This document shows, one piece after another, positions 20,766 through 29,764 of a stretch of 64,000 nt of DNA. Made by a program: the position numbers and the translations under genes. Each line of letters opens with the position of its first letter. Position 1 is the stretch's first letter. The notes under the pieces were generated by a model. That model was not told the origin of the DNA, made no database searches, and worked only from the letters and a program-made list of their open reading frames with translations. This stretch comes from ZYF759 sp046297455 (GTDB taxonomy: Bacteria > Pseudomonadota > Alphaproteobacteria > Rhizobiales > Rhizobiaceae), in NCBI GenBank assembly GCA_046297455.1, contig JBKBIT010000005.1, positions 1 through 64,000 of the forward strand. The letters run 5' to 3'.

Positions 20766-21323
20766 TCAGCGCGGCGCGCGCTTGGCCAGTATGCGCTGAA
20801 GCGTGCGCCGGTGCATGTTGAGCCGGCGCGCGGTTTCGGACACGTTGCGATCGCACATCTCATAGACCCGCTGGATATGCTCCCAGCGAACGCGGTCGGC
20901 CGACATCGGGTTTTCCGGCGGTGGCGCCAGTTCGCCGGGGATGCGGGTCAGCGCTGCGTGGATCTCGTCGGCATCGGCGGGCTTGGACAGATAGTCGATG
21001 GCGCCCAGCTTCACCGCGGTGACGGCCGTGGCGATGTTGCCGTACCCGGTGAGGATGATGACGCGCGAATCGTCGCGTTTCTCGCGGATCGCAGCCACCA
21101 CGTCGAGGCCGTTGCCGTCGCCCAGCCGCATGTCGATGACCGCAAAGGCCGGCGGCGCCTCGCGCACGGCGGCGACGGCATCTTCCACCGATTCGGCGGT
21201 GGTGACCTCGTAGCCCCGACCTTCCATGGCCCGGGCCAGCCGGGTGAGGAACGGCTTGTCGTCCTCGACGATGAGAAGAGTGCGATCCTCGACGGCCGCT
21301 GTGGACATGACGATGCTTTCCAT
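20766..21323 (-). CDS. actR: Response regulator ActR (RegA/PrrA family)
   Basis: A 185-residue regulator with an N-terminal receiver domain (acidic pocket LIVEDD, phospho-acceptor Asp in VIDMRLGDG, Lys in YLSKPAD) and a Fis-type C-terminal helix-turn-helix (about 140-182, ETARRLNMHRRTLQRIL). RegA/ActR proteins control redox-, acid- and energy-related genes. It lies just downstream of its kinase actS on the same strand. M1 has AGGAAG upstream; M6 is an alternative start. Confidence 0.93.
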   Translation of the reverse strand: MESIVMSTAAVEDRTLLIVEDDKPFLTRLARAMEGRGYEVTTAESVEDAVAAVREAPPAFAVIDMRLGDGNGLDVVAAIREKRDDSRVIILTGYGNIATAVTAVKLGAIDYLSKPADADEIHAALTRIPGELAPPPENPMSADRVRWEHIQRVYEMCDRNVSETARRLNMHRRTLQRILAKRAPR

Positions 21324-21381
21324 CTGCCTGCTTCTTCCTTTTGCCTTCTAGGCCATTAGCCAGCGGTTTCCAAATCGCCGC

Positions 21382-22698
21382 TCAATAGGCCGCCCTCGCC
21401 ACGGTCACCGGCGACATGAACGCTTCGCGCGGCCACCGCACGGTGACGATGGCGCCCTCGCCCGGCGCACCGGCATTGCCGAAACCGATCGAGGCCCCGG
21501 AACGCTCCAGCAGGGTCTTGGCAATGAACAGACCCAGACCCAGGCCGCCGCGGGCCGCGCCAAGCGGTCTGCGGGTCATATAGGGCTCTCCGATGCGGTC
21601 GAGTATCTCGGCCGAGAATCCATGCCCGTCATCCATGACCCGCAGTTCCACCTCGTTTGCGTTCCAGCTCCAGCGGACGGTCACCGTCTCGCGCGCGAAA
21701 TCGACTGCGTTCTCTACGAGATTGCCGAGGCCGTAGATGACACCGGGGTTGCGGCGCCCGACCGGTTCCGGTCCCTCGCAATGTTCAGGCTCCAGCCGGA
21801 TCTCGACGCCAAAATCGCGATGCGGCGCGATCACCTCCTCGATGAGCGAGGTCATCGGCAGGCGGGCCATGTGCACCTCGCCTTCCGAGGAGAGGCTGGT
21901 CAGCTGCTTGAGGATCGTTCGGCAGCGCTCGCTCTGCGTCCTCAGGAGGGTCACATCCTCGCGAAACCGCGGATCGTCGCCGAGCGCGCGCTCCATCTCG
22001 CGGGCCACCAGCGAAATGGTGGCCAGCGGCGTGCCCAGTTCGTGCGCGGCGGCGGCCGCCAGCCCGTCGAGAGCCGACAGGTGCTGCTCGCGCTGCAGCA
22101 CCAGTTCGGTTGCCGACAGCGCCGTCTCCAGAAGCCGCGCCTCCTCGGCGACCCGATAGGCATAGACGCCGGTGAAGGCGAGCGTCGAGACGATCGCTAT
22201 CCACATGCCGACGATATAGATGGACGGCATCGCCAGCTGGGTGCCCGGATACCAGGGCAGCGGCATGTGGAACCGCGCCAGGAAGGTTGTCAGCGCCACG
22301 ACCATCAGTCCCAGAAGCAGCGTATGGCGCAGCGGCAGCGTGGTGGCCGAGATGACGACCGGCACCGTCATCAACAGGGCAAAGGGGTTGGTCAGACCGC
22401 CGGTCATGTAGAGGAGGCCACCAAGCTGCAACGCGTCGAAGGTCAGGATGGCGAAGGCCGACGGCGGCGGCACGCGATAGGGCGAGGGGAACCGGAACGA
22501 CAGATAGAGATTGAGACAGGCCGACAACGCGATCAGCGCGAAGCACATCGCCACCGGCACCTGAAATTCCAGCACGAAGGCGACCACCAGCACCGCCGCG
22601 CTCTGCCCTGCGATCGCCAGCCATCTCAGCCGGATCAGCGTGTTGAGCCGCAGGCGATGCATCTGCCTGGGATCGGGGGCGGCCACGGTATCGCTCAT
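21382..22698 (-). CDS. actS: Redox-sensing histidine kinase ActS (RegB/PrrB family)
   Basis: Membrane sensor kinase of 438 residues from the ATG at 22698. Six hydrophobic segments fill the first ~190 residues and include the ubiquinone-linked motif GGLTNPFALL. The H-box is AAAHELGTPLATI, followed by ERCRTIL, which carries a cysteine at the position reported as redox-active in RegB. The ATPase has an N-box (LVENAVDFA) and G-boxes (DDGHGF, GGLGLGLFIA). It phosphorylates ActR. The upstream in-frame extension overlaps hrpB and was rejected. Confidence 0.93.
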   Translation of the reverse strand: MSDTVAAPDPRQMHRLRLNTLIRLRWLAIAGQSAAVLVVAFVLEFQVPVAMCFALIALSACLNLYLSFRFPSPYRVPPPSAFAILTFDALQLGGLLYMTGGLTNPFALLMTVPVVISATTLPLRHTLLLGLMVVALTTFLARFHMPLPWYPGTQLAMPSIYIVGMWIAIVSTLAFTGVYAYRVAEEARLLETALSATELVLQREQHLSALDGLAAAAAHELGTPLATISLVAREMERALGDDPRFREDVTLLRTQSERCRTILKQLTSLSSEGEVHMARLPMTSLIEEVIAPHRDFGVEIRLEPEHCEGPEPVGRRNPGVIYGLGNLVENAVDFARETVTVRWSWNANEVELRVMDDGHGFSAEILDRIGEPYMTRRPLGAARGGLGLGLFIAKTLLERSGASIGFGNAGAPGEGAIVTVRWPREAFMSPVTVARAAY

Positions 22699-22736
22699 GG
22701 CGCCTATATGCGCCGGCAAGGGCGGTTCGCCAAGTC

Positions 22737-25208
22737 CTACCGCCCGCGCGGCTTGGCCCGTGCGGTGGGTTCTGCCTCGGCAGGGTTCTCCGGCCAGACA
22801 TGCTTGGGATAGCGCCCGCGCATGTCGGCCCGCACATCCGCCCATGATCCTGCCCAGAAACCGGGCAGATCGCGCGTGGTCTGGATGGGCCGATGGGCGG
22901 GAGACAGGAGTTCCACCAGCAGCGGCACTTTGCCGCTGGCAATGGCGGGATGGCTGGTGAGGCCGAACAGTTCCTGCACGCGGGCCGACAGCACGACGTC
23001 GGCCTCCCGGTAGTCGAGCGCGACCATATTGCCGGTCGGCAGCGTGAAACGGGCCGGCGCAAGCCGGTCGATCTCGCGTTGAAGCTCATAAGGCACGCGC
23101 GACAGGAGCGCGTTCTTCAGCCTGTCGCCGGAGATTGCCGAGAGCGACGCCTCGCCCGGCAGGAACGGCAAGAGCCAGGTTTCGAGATCGTCCAGGAGCG
23201 CAGCATCCGACATGTCCGGCCAGGGCTCGCCCAGCGCGCCGTGCAGCCAGGCAAGCCGTTCGCGCAGCGTCGTGCCCGCGTCGCCCCAGGGAAGAATGCC
23301 GGGGCCATGCCGCCGGACCGCTTCGATGACGGCCTGGTCGGCCGTGGCCCCTTTCGGCGCGGGCAGCGGCCGCTCTTCAAGCACGATGGCGCCGAGGCGG
23401 ACGGTCTCTCGAACACGCACAGTCCGCCTGTCCGTATCGTAGGCGGTCTCGCGCCTGGTTTCGATGCGATCGCCGAGCGCTTGGCGTATCTCGTCCTCGG
23501 TAATGGACGCGGCGGCAGCGATGCGCGCGTTCGCGGCCTTTCCCTGCAAATCGGAGACGATCAGGAAAGGGCTGCCGGCAAGTCGGTGCGCGGCATCGAC
23601 AACACCGCCACGACCATTGGCCAGAACGAAGCGGCCATGCTCGCCGCGCGCCCTGGCGACGCGATCCGGGTAGGCGTGGACGAGCAACGCGCCGGCACCG
23701 ATACGCGACGACGCGCCAGCGTCTCCACCGGCGGATCGGGCGAGACGCTCGGCCAGCTTGCGCGCGGCCTCTGCTCTGTCGCCCTTTTCGTGCCGGAAAC
23801 GTTCGAGCCGATGGTCGAGATCGATGTCGTTGCCGCCAAGCCCCCTCTCGCCGATGAGCACGGCGAGTTGCGCGGCTTCACGCGCATGACCTTCGGCCGA
23901 CGCCTCCGCCAGCATGTGCGCCAGCCGAACCGGCAAAGCGAGGTTCCGCATCCTCTGGCCGGTGTCGGTGATGCGGCCCTCGGCATCAATGGCGCCGAGA
24001 TCGGCGAGCAGCGCGCGGGCTTCGGCCAGGGCGGGAACTGGCGGCGGGTCCAGGAAGGGCAGAGATGCCGGCTCGGCAACGCCGAAGGCGGCGCAGGCGA
24101 GCACCAGTTCGGAGAGGTCCGCCTGGGTGATCTCGGGTGGCGCGAAGGCCGGCAGTGCGGCGGTCTGCTCGGCCCGCCAGAGCCTGAGCGCTATGCCCGG
24201 CTCGGTTCGTCCCGCGCGGCCGGCGCGCTGGGCGACCGAGGCGCGCGATGCGCGCACGGTCTCGAGACGCGTCAGGCCGGTGGCCGGTTCGTAGACCGGC
24301 TGGCGCGACAGGCCGCAATCGATGACGATGCGCACGCCATCGATGGTCACCGAGGTTTCGGCAATCGCGGTCGACAGCACCAGCTTGCGCCTGCCCGGCG
24401 GCGGCGGTCGGATGGCGGCGTCCTGCGCCTTGCCGTCCAGGCCGCCATGGAGAGGCACGATGTCGCAACCGGCCGGCAGCCGGCCTTCGAGAAGGCCGGC
24501 CGTCCTTTCGATCTCGCGCAATCCCGGCAGGAAGGCGAGCACGCTGCCTTCTTCCTCGCGCAGGATCGAAGCTGCTGCATCCGCGACCGCCTGTTCCACC
24601 GGCGTGCCGGGGGCATGCTCCCGGTAGCGGATATCGACGGGATAGGCGCGGCCGCGACTCTCGATCACCGGGGCGTCGCCGAGCAGCTTTGCCACCCGTG
24701 CCCCGTCCAGCGTTGCCGACATGACGAGGATGCGCAGGTCGGGCCTGAGCGCCGACTGGACGTCGAGCGCCAGCGCCAGGCCGAAATCGGCGTCGAGCGA
24801 ACGTTCGTGATATTCGTCGAAGAGGATCGCGGAGACGCCCGACAGTTCCGGGTCGTCGAGGATCATGCGTGCCAGCAAGCCCTCGGTGACGACAAGGATG
24901 CGGGTCTCGGCGCCAAAGCGACGCTCCATGCGCATCGCGTGGCCGACATGTTGGCCAATGTCCTCGCCCATCATCGAGGCCATGCGCCGCGAGGCAGCGC
25001 GCGCGGCCAGCCGGCGTGGCTCCAGCACAAGGATACGCCCACCCTTCGCCCAGTCCTCTTCGGCGAGGACGAGCGGCACGAGCGTCGTCTTGCCGGCACC
25101 CGGCGGCGCCACCAGAACGGCATTTCGGCCCCCGCTTGCGAGGGCCGATTGCAGCGCGGGCAGCGCTTCCGCGACGGGCAGATCGTGATCGACGGTCTTT
25201 CGAGCCAT
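22737..25208 (-). CDS. hrpB: ATP-dependent helicase HrpB
   Basis: DExH-box helicase of 823 residues. Motif I is APPGAGKTT, motif II FDEYHERS, motif III MSATLDG and motif VI QRAGRAGR, followed by the HA2 and HrpB C-terminal regions (ending near the proline-rich LSPAHRPIQTTRDLPGFW). HrpB is widespread; its RNA target is poorly defined. Length matches the family. It is upstream of actS on the same strand with a 38-base gap. Confidence 0.93.
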   Translation of the reverse strand: MARKTVDHDLPVAEALPALQSALASGGRNAVLVAPPGAGKTTLVPLVLAEEDWAKGGRILVLEPRRLAARAASRRMASMMGEDIGQHVGHAMRMERRFGAETRILVVTEGLLARMILDDPELSGVSAILFDEYHERSLDADFGLALALDVQSALRPDLRILVMSATLDGARVAKLLGDAPVIESRGRAYPVDIRYREHAPGTPVEQAVADAAASILREEEGSVLAFLPGLREIERTAGLLEGRLPAGCDIVPLHGGLDGKAQDAAIRPPPPGRRKLVLSTAIAETSVTIDGVRIVIDCGLSRQPVYEPATGLTRLETVRASRASVAQRAGRAGRTEPGIALRLWRAEQTAALPAFAPPEITQADLSELVLACAAFGVAEPASLPFLDPPPVPALAEARALLADLGAIDAEGRITDTGQRMRNLALPVRLAHMLAEASAEGHAREAAQLAVLIGERGLGGNDIDLDHRLERFRHEKGDRAEAARKLAERLARSAGGDAGASSRIGAGALLVHAYPDRVARARGEHGRFVLANGRGGVVDAAHRLAGSPFLIVSDLQGKAANARIAAAASITEDEIRQALGDRIETRRETAYDTDRRTVRVRETVRLGAIVLEERPLPAPKGATADQAVIEAVRRHGPGILPWGDAGTTLRERLAWLHGALGEPWPDMSDAALLDDLETWLLPFLPGEASLSAISGDRLKNALLSRVPYELQREIDRLAPARFTLPTGNMVALDYREADVVLSARVQELFGLTSHPAIASGKVPLLVELLSPAHRPIQTTRDLPGFWAGSWADVRADMRGRYPKHVWPENPAEAEPTARAKPRGR

Positions 25209-25269
25209 CAGGCTCGCTTGCCGCTAGCAGCGCGCGCCGTCAACCTTCCATGCGCGATCGGGAGACGAT

Positions 25270-25755
25270 CTATTCCTGTTCGTCGGCCGACACGGCATTG
25301 AGAAGCGCGTATTTCTTCTCGCCAAGCGACTCGTAGAGATCGAGCTGGGTTTCGAGGAAGTCGATATGGCCCTCTTCATCGGCCAGCAGCTCCTCGAAGA
25401 GCTTCATGGTGACGTAGTCGCCCAGCTCCTCGCAGATCTCGCGGGACTTCTTGTAGGAGGTGCGTGCCTCGTGCTCGCCAGCGAGATCGGCCTCCAGCAC
25501 TTCCTTGACGGTCTGGCCGATGCGCAGCGGGCCGACCTTCTGCAGGTTCGGATGGCCTTCGAGGAAGATGATGCGCTCGATCAGCTTGTCGGCATGGTGC
25601 ATCTCCTCGATCGATTCCTCGCGCTCCTTCTTGGCCAGCTTGCCATAGCCCCAGTCGTCGAGCAGCCGGTAGTGCAACCAGTACTGGTTGACCGCTCCCA
25701 GCTCGAGGAAAAGCGCCTCGTTAAGCCGCTCGATGATCTTCGGATCGCCCTTCAT
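25270..25755 (-). CDS. bfr: Bacterioferritin
   Basis: Iron-storage subunit of 161 residues forming a 24-mer cage. Ferroxidase ligands are visible in ALFLELGAVNQYW, the ESIEEMHHADKLIERI helix, and EEGHIDFLETQ. The Met of EEMHHAD is at the position of the haem ligand Met52. The N-terminus MKGDPKIIERLN is typical. It overlaps the 3' end of bfd by 35 bases on the same strand, so the two are probably co-transcribed. Confidence 0.95.
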   Translation of the reverse strand: MKGDPKIIERLNEALFLELGAVNQYWLHYRLLDDWGYGKLAKKEREESIEEMHHADKLIERIIFLEGHPNLQKVGPLRIGQTVKEVLEADLAGEHEARTSYKKSREICEELGDYVTMKLFEELLADEEGHIDFLETQLDLYESLGEKKYALLNAVSADEQE

Positions 25756-26032
25756 TACCTGTTCTCCCGCTATTCATGCGCAGCCCGCGCACCTGATCAA
25801 GAAACGTAACGACATCACCGTCGGATTGGTTCAATCGCAGGTGATAGTCCTCTGTCACACGGATGATAGTCTCGACCACATTGGGAAAACAACCGCAACA
25901 GCGTCCGCGCTGCCGCATGGAATGATAAACCTTGGCCGGAACGATGAGCTGCCAAGGATCGGCATCGAGAAGATCACGGATCGCCTTCTCGATTTCCTTC
26001 TCGGTAATGAGATTGCAGTGACAGACCAGCAT
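25721..26032 (-). CDS. bfd: Bacterioferritin-associated ferredoxin Bfd
   Basis: A [2Fe-2S] protein of 103 residues that donates electrons for iron release from bacterioferritin. The four cluster cysteines follow the Bfd pattern CxC near the start (MLVCHCNL) and CxxC in CCGCFPN. The first ~65 residues form the ferredoxin; the tail beyond is polar and overlaps the start of bfr by 35 bases. No obvious Irr or RirA box was seen in the 167-base upstream gap. Confidence 0.88.
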   Translation of the reverse strand: MLVCHCNLITEKEIEKAIRDLLDADPWQLIVPAKVYHSMRQRGRCCGCFPNVVETIIRVTEDYHLRLNQSDGDVVTFLDQVRGLRMNSGRTGNEGRSEDHRAA

Positions 26033-26199
26033 CGCTCACTCACGCGCCCATACGGGCATCACTCATTCCACACCATATACGCATTCGCCGACGGCATTTT
26101 GAGGGCGATCAAATCTGGCGGCCAACTGCGCATCCTCGCATCAAGCGCAACTTCACCGGGTCCGTCAACAAAAACATGAACTTCCGGGTTAAGAAATAA

Positions 26200-27324
26200 T
26201 CACTCGCCCTTGTGCATGACAAGGTCGTCGCGATGGATCATCGCGGAGCGGGGCTGATAGCCGAGAACGGCCTCGACATCGGTCGATCTGAGACCGGCAA
26301 TGCGGGCGGCATCGGCGTGATCGTAGGCCACCAGCCCGCGGCCGATCTCGCGGCCCTGCGCATCAAGTATGGCAACCGTGTCGCCGCGGGCGAAAGTGCC
26401 CGACAGGCGGGTGACGCCTGCCGGCAGCAGCGACTTTCCCGATTTCAAAGCCTTTACCGCGCCATCGTCCACACTGACGGTTCCGGCAGGTTCGAGCTGA
26501 CCGGCGATCCAGCTCTTGTAGCCACGCACGGGCGAGTCGCTGGGCTTGAAATAGGTTGCCCTTTCGCCCCGGTCGACGGCGGCCAGCGGGTTCGGCCTTG
26601 TACCCGACGCGATGAGCATGGCTGTACCGGCCTGGGTGGCGATCTTGCCCGCATCGAGCTTGGTGCGCATGCCGCCACGCGACAGTTCCGACGCGGCAGC
26701 GCCTGCCATCGCCTCGATCTCCGGCGTGATACGTTCGACCAGCGGCAGGAAGCGCGCCTCGGGATCGACCGAGGGCGGACGGTCGTAGAGACCGTCCACA
26801 TCCGACAGGAGCACCAGGAGATCCGCACTCATCATCGTCGCGACGCGGGCGGCAAGCCGGTCATTGTCGCCATAGCGGATCTCGGTCGTGGCGACGGTGT
26901 CGTTCTCGTTGATGACGGGGACGGCGCCGAGCTTGACCAGCGTGGAGATCGTCGCCCGCGCGTTGAGATAGCGGCGGCGCTCTTCCGTGTCGCCGAGCGT
27001 GACCAGAACCTGCCCGGCCTTCAGCCCGTGGCGGCCGAGTTCCTCGGACCAGGCACCGGCGAGCGCGATCTGGCCGGCCGCGGCGGCGGCCTGGCTTTCC
27101 TCCAGCCTGAGGGCGCGGCGGCCCAGGCCCAGCACCTTGCGGCCGAGCGCAATGGCACCCGAGGAGACCACCAGCACTTCCGCCCCACCTGCGCGCAAGG
27201 CGGCGACATCGGCGCAGAGCGAGGCCAGCCAGTCGCGTTTGAGCCCGCTGTCGCGGTCAACCAGCAACGCCGAGCCGATCTTGACCGTGATCCGGCGATG
27301 GGAAGAAAGGGGCGGGTGGTTCAT
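26200..27324 (-). CDS. proB: Glutamate 5-kinase
   Basis: First enzyme of proline synthesis, phosphorylating glutamate; 374 residues from the ATG at 27324. It has the amino-acid kinase domain (VKIGSALLV, VSSGAIALG, NENDTVAT, DVDGLYD) and a C-terminal PUA domain (about 285-365). The start lies 4 bases after the obg stop, so it is coupled to obg. proA is not in this window downstream; bfd follows instead. Confidence 0.95.
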   Translation of the reverse strand: MNHPPLSSHRRITVKIGSALLVDRDSGLKRDWLASLCADVAALRAGGAEVLVVSSGAIALGRKVLGLGRRALRLEESQAAAAAGQIALAGAWSEELGRHGLKAGQVLVTLGDTEERRRYLNARATISTLVKLGAVPVINENDTVATTEIRYGDNDRLAARVATMMSADLLVLLSDVDGLYDRPPSVDPEARFLPLVERITPEIEAMAGAAASELSRGGMRTKLDAGKIATQAGTAMLIASGTRPNPLAAVDRGERATYFKPSDSPVRGYKSWIAGQLEPAGTVSVDDGAVKALKSGKSLLPAGVTRLSGTFARGDTVAILDAQGREIGRGLVAYDHADAARIAGLRSTDVEAVLGYQPRSAMIHRDDLVMHKGE

Positions 27325-27328
27325 GGGA

Positions 27329-28372
27329 TCAGCCGCGCGGCTCCCACCTCGGATCGGGTTCGGCCGGGCCGGCATCGGCTGCCCGCGCAGCCTCGATCTC
27401 GGCCATCAGGCCGCGCAGTACGGCCTCCACGCCCTCGCCGGTCGCGGCCGACAGCGCCATGACCGGCCGCCCCGATTCGGCCGACAGGGCAGCGATCTTT
27501 TCGGCGCGCGTTTCCTCGTCCAGCAGGTCCACCTGGCTCAGCGCCACGATTTCCGGTTTCTCGGACAGGCCGTGTCCATAGGCTTCGAGCTCGCCGCGCA
27601 CGGTGCGATAGGCGGCAGCGGCATCTTCCTCTCGGGCGGAGACCAGATGCAACAGGATGCGCGTGCGCTCGACATGGCCCAGAAACCGGTCGCCAATGCC
27701 TGCGCCCAAATGCGCGCCCTCGATCAGTCCGGGAATGTCGGCAATCACGAATTCGCGCGCGTCGATCCGCGCCACGCCGAGATTGGGGTGCAGCGTGGTG
27801 AAGGGATAGTCGGCAATCTTGGGCTTGGCCGCCGAAACGGAGGCCAGGAAGGTCGACTTGCCGGCATTGGGCAGGCCGACCAGGCCGGCATCCGCGATCA
27901 GCTTCAGCCGCAGCCAGATCCAGCGTTCCAGCCCCGGCAGGCCGGGATTGGCGCGCCGCGGGGCGCGGTTGGTCGAGGATTTGAAATGCTGGTTGCCGAA
28001 ACCGCCATTGCCGCCGGCCGCCAGCCGGAAACGCTGGCCGACCTCGGTCAGGTCGCAGATCAGCGTCTCGTTGTCTTCCTCGAAGATCTGCGTGCCGACG
28101 GGGACCTTGAGCGTCACGTCGCCGCCGCCGGCCCCGGTCTTGTTGCGGCCCATGCCGTGCTGCCCGGTCTCGGCCTTGAAATGCTGGCGGTAGCGATAGT
28201 CGATCAGCGTGTTGAGACCGTCCACGGCCTCCACCCAGACATCGCCGCCGCGACCGCCATCGCCGCCATCGGGTCCGCCGAACTCGATGAACTTCTCGCG
28301 CCGGAACGAGACCGAGCCTGCCCCGCCGTCGCCGGAGCGGATATAAACCTTGGCTTGATCCAGGAACTTCAT
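27329..28372 (-). CDS. obgE: GTPase Obg/CgtA
   Basis: Ribosome-associated essential GTPase of 347 residues. The N-terminal glycine-rich Obg fold (about 1-158; GPDGGDGGRGGDVW) precedes the G domain with G1 GLPNAGKST, G3 DIPGLIEGA and G4-like SQVDLLD. The C-terminal tail is short and acidic/proline-rich. The ATG at 28372 (MKFLDQAKVYIRSGDGG) is the family start. It is divergent from the EEP-family gene and immediately upstream of proB, an order common in Rhizobiales. Confidence 0.95.
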   Translation of the reverse strand: MKFLDQAKVYIRSGDGGAGSVSFRREKFIEFGGPDGGDGGRGGDVWVEAVDGLNTLIDYRYRQHFKAETGQHGMGRNKTGAGGGDVTLKVPVGTQIFEEDNETLICDLTEVGQRFRLAAGGNGGFGNQHFKSSTNRAPRRANPGLPGLERWIWLRLKLIADAGLVGLPNAGKSTFLASVSAAKPKIADYPFTTLHPNLGVARIDAREFVIADIPGLIEGAHLGAGIGDRFLGHVERTRILLHLVSAREEDAAAAYRTVRGELEAYGHGLSEKPEIVALSQVDLLDEETRAEKIAALSAESGRPVMALSAATGEGVEAVLRGLMAEIEAARAADAGPAEPDPRWEPRG

Positions 28373-28488
28373 CGGATTGACAGCTTCGTCATCTATCTGG
28401 TCTGCACTTGCCCGCGTTGCGAGCGCGTGAGCGATACAGGAATGGCCGCCGCACCGCAATCGCGGGCAGCGAAGGGGAGAAGATTGGC

Positions 28489-29367
28489 ATGAAGTGCGTG
28501 TCCTACAACATCCAGTACGGGATCGGGCTCGACGAGCGCTACGATCTCGCGCGTATCATCGATCGTGTTCGGGGTGCCGACGTCATCGCCTTGCAGGAAG
28601 TGACCCGCAACCATGCCGATAATGGCGGCCGGGACATGGTGGCCGAGATCCGCGCGCTGCTGCCGGACTATTTCGCCGTCTACGGACCGAATTTCGAAGC
28701 CGACATGGGCTCGCATATCAAGGATGGCAAGGCGGTCGACCTCTACTTCCAGTTCGGCAACATGGTTCTGTCGAAGACCGCCATCCGCTCGTCGCGCAAC
28801 CTGCTCCTGCCGCGCCGGCGTTCCTTCGATGCCATCAACCTGCAGCGCGGCGCGCTGGAAGCCTTGATCGACACGGCACTGTTCGGGCCGATGCGCTTCT
28901 ATTCGGTCCATCTCGACCACCGCGTGCCGGAAGAGCGCGCACGCCAGGCCCGCTTCCTGATGGACCGGGTCACCGGTTACGCGATCGAGGGCGGTGCCTT
29001 GACCGGACTGTCGGAGCGCGGTTTCCCGGAGCCGCCGCTGCCCGAGGCCTATATGCTGCTGGGCGACTTCAACATGCTGGCTGACAGCATGGAATATCGC
29101 GAGATCGCGGGATCGCCCGACCATGCCGTCGGCATGCCCCGGGCGGCCGACATCGCGGTTGATGCCGCACGTCTTGTCGCTGAAACGACCGGTACCGAGG
29201 CCGCCATCACCTGGATCGAGCCGAAGGCCCCCGACGATACCAGCTTCTGGAAGCGGATCGACTACGGCTTCATCTGGCCGGGGCTTGCCGGCCAGATGAA
29301 GGCTTCCTGGGTCGATGCCCAGGCCGATGGCTCCGACCACAAGCCGGTCTGGTTCGAGTTCGGCTGA
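28489..29367 (+). CDS. Endonuclease/exonuclease/phosphatase family hydrolase
   Basis: A 292-residue EEP-superfamily protein with a start set by GAAGGGGAG about 10 bases upstream. Conserved elements are SYNIQYG at the N-terminus, the metal-binding Glu in IALQEVTRN, LLGDFNM, and the C-terminal catalytic His in GSDHKPVWFE. Substrate (nucleic acid, phospholipid or sugar phosphate) cannot be decided from sequence. No signal peptide, so probably cytoplasmic. It stands alone between obg and a DUF805 gene. Confidence 0.83.
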   Translation: MKCVSYNIQYGIGLDERYDLARIIDRVRGADVIALQEVTRNHADNGGRDMVAEIRALLPDYFAVYGPNFEADMGSHIKDGKAVDLYFQFGNMVLSKTAIRSSRNLLLPRRRSFDAINLQRGALEALIDTALFGPMRFYSVHLDHRVPEERARQARFLMDRVTGYAIEGGALTGLSERGFPEPPLPEAYMLLGDFNMLADSMEYREIAGSPDHAVGMPRAADIAVDAARLVAETTGTEAAITWIEPKAPDDTSFWKRIDYGFIWPGLAGQMKASWVDAQADGSDHKPVWFEFG

Positions 29368-29394
29368 TCGCGTCCTCCGACCCCCTGATGCGGC

Positions 29395-29763
29395 TCAGGC
29401 GGGTCGGTTGGTGTCGCTGCCATACTGGTTGGGCCCGGCGGTACCCGGGAACAGGCACAACGCGACGAAGGCGATCACCGAAACGACGGGAATGAAGAGC
29501 GCCACCGCAAAAATGCCCGGCCTGCCCATGTCGTGCAGGCGCTTGACGCCAAGCGCGACGTTGGACCACACCGAGACGACGACCGCGACCCAGAACAAGA
29601 ACGCCCAGAACTGTCCGGCCGCCGACTGTTCCGGCACCAGCGTGAAACGGTAGAGCAGAAAAGCCTGCACGATCGCGAGGAAGAGGCCAGCCAGGAAATA
29701 GGCCAGCCGGCTCACGCGCCCCGAAATGCCGAAAAACAGCCATATGATCGGGCTCTGGTTCAC
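29395..29763 (-). CDS. DUF805 membrane protein
   Basis: Inner-membrane protein of 122 residues with about four hydrophobic segments and the DUF805 pattern FFGISGRVSRLAYF near the start and KRLHDMGRPG in the middle. The start is a GTG at 29763, one base after the dapD stop, with GAGGGACTGAG just before it, so it is co-translated with dapD. Function of the family is unknown. Confidence 0.82.
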   Translation of the reverse strand: MNQSPIIWLFFGISGRVSRLAYFLAGLFLAIVQAFLLYRFTLVPEQSAAGQFWAFLFWVAVVVSVWSNVALGVKRLHDMGRPGIFAVALFIPVVSVIAFVALCLFPGTAGPNQYGSDTNRPA

Positions 29764-29764
29764 C

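Noticed and set aside
26033..26199. Search for an Irr or RirA box upstream of bfd
   Set aside because: No palindrome resembling TTTAGAA-N3-TTCTAAA was found; the AT-rich stretch near 26189 is not symmetric.
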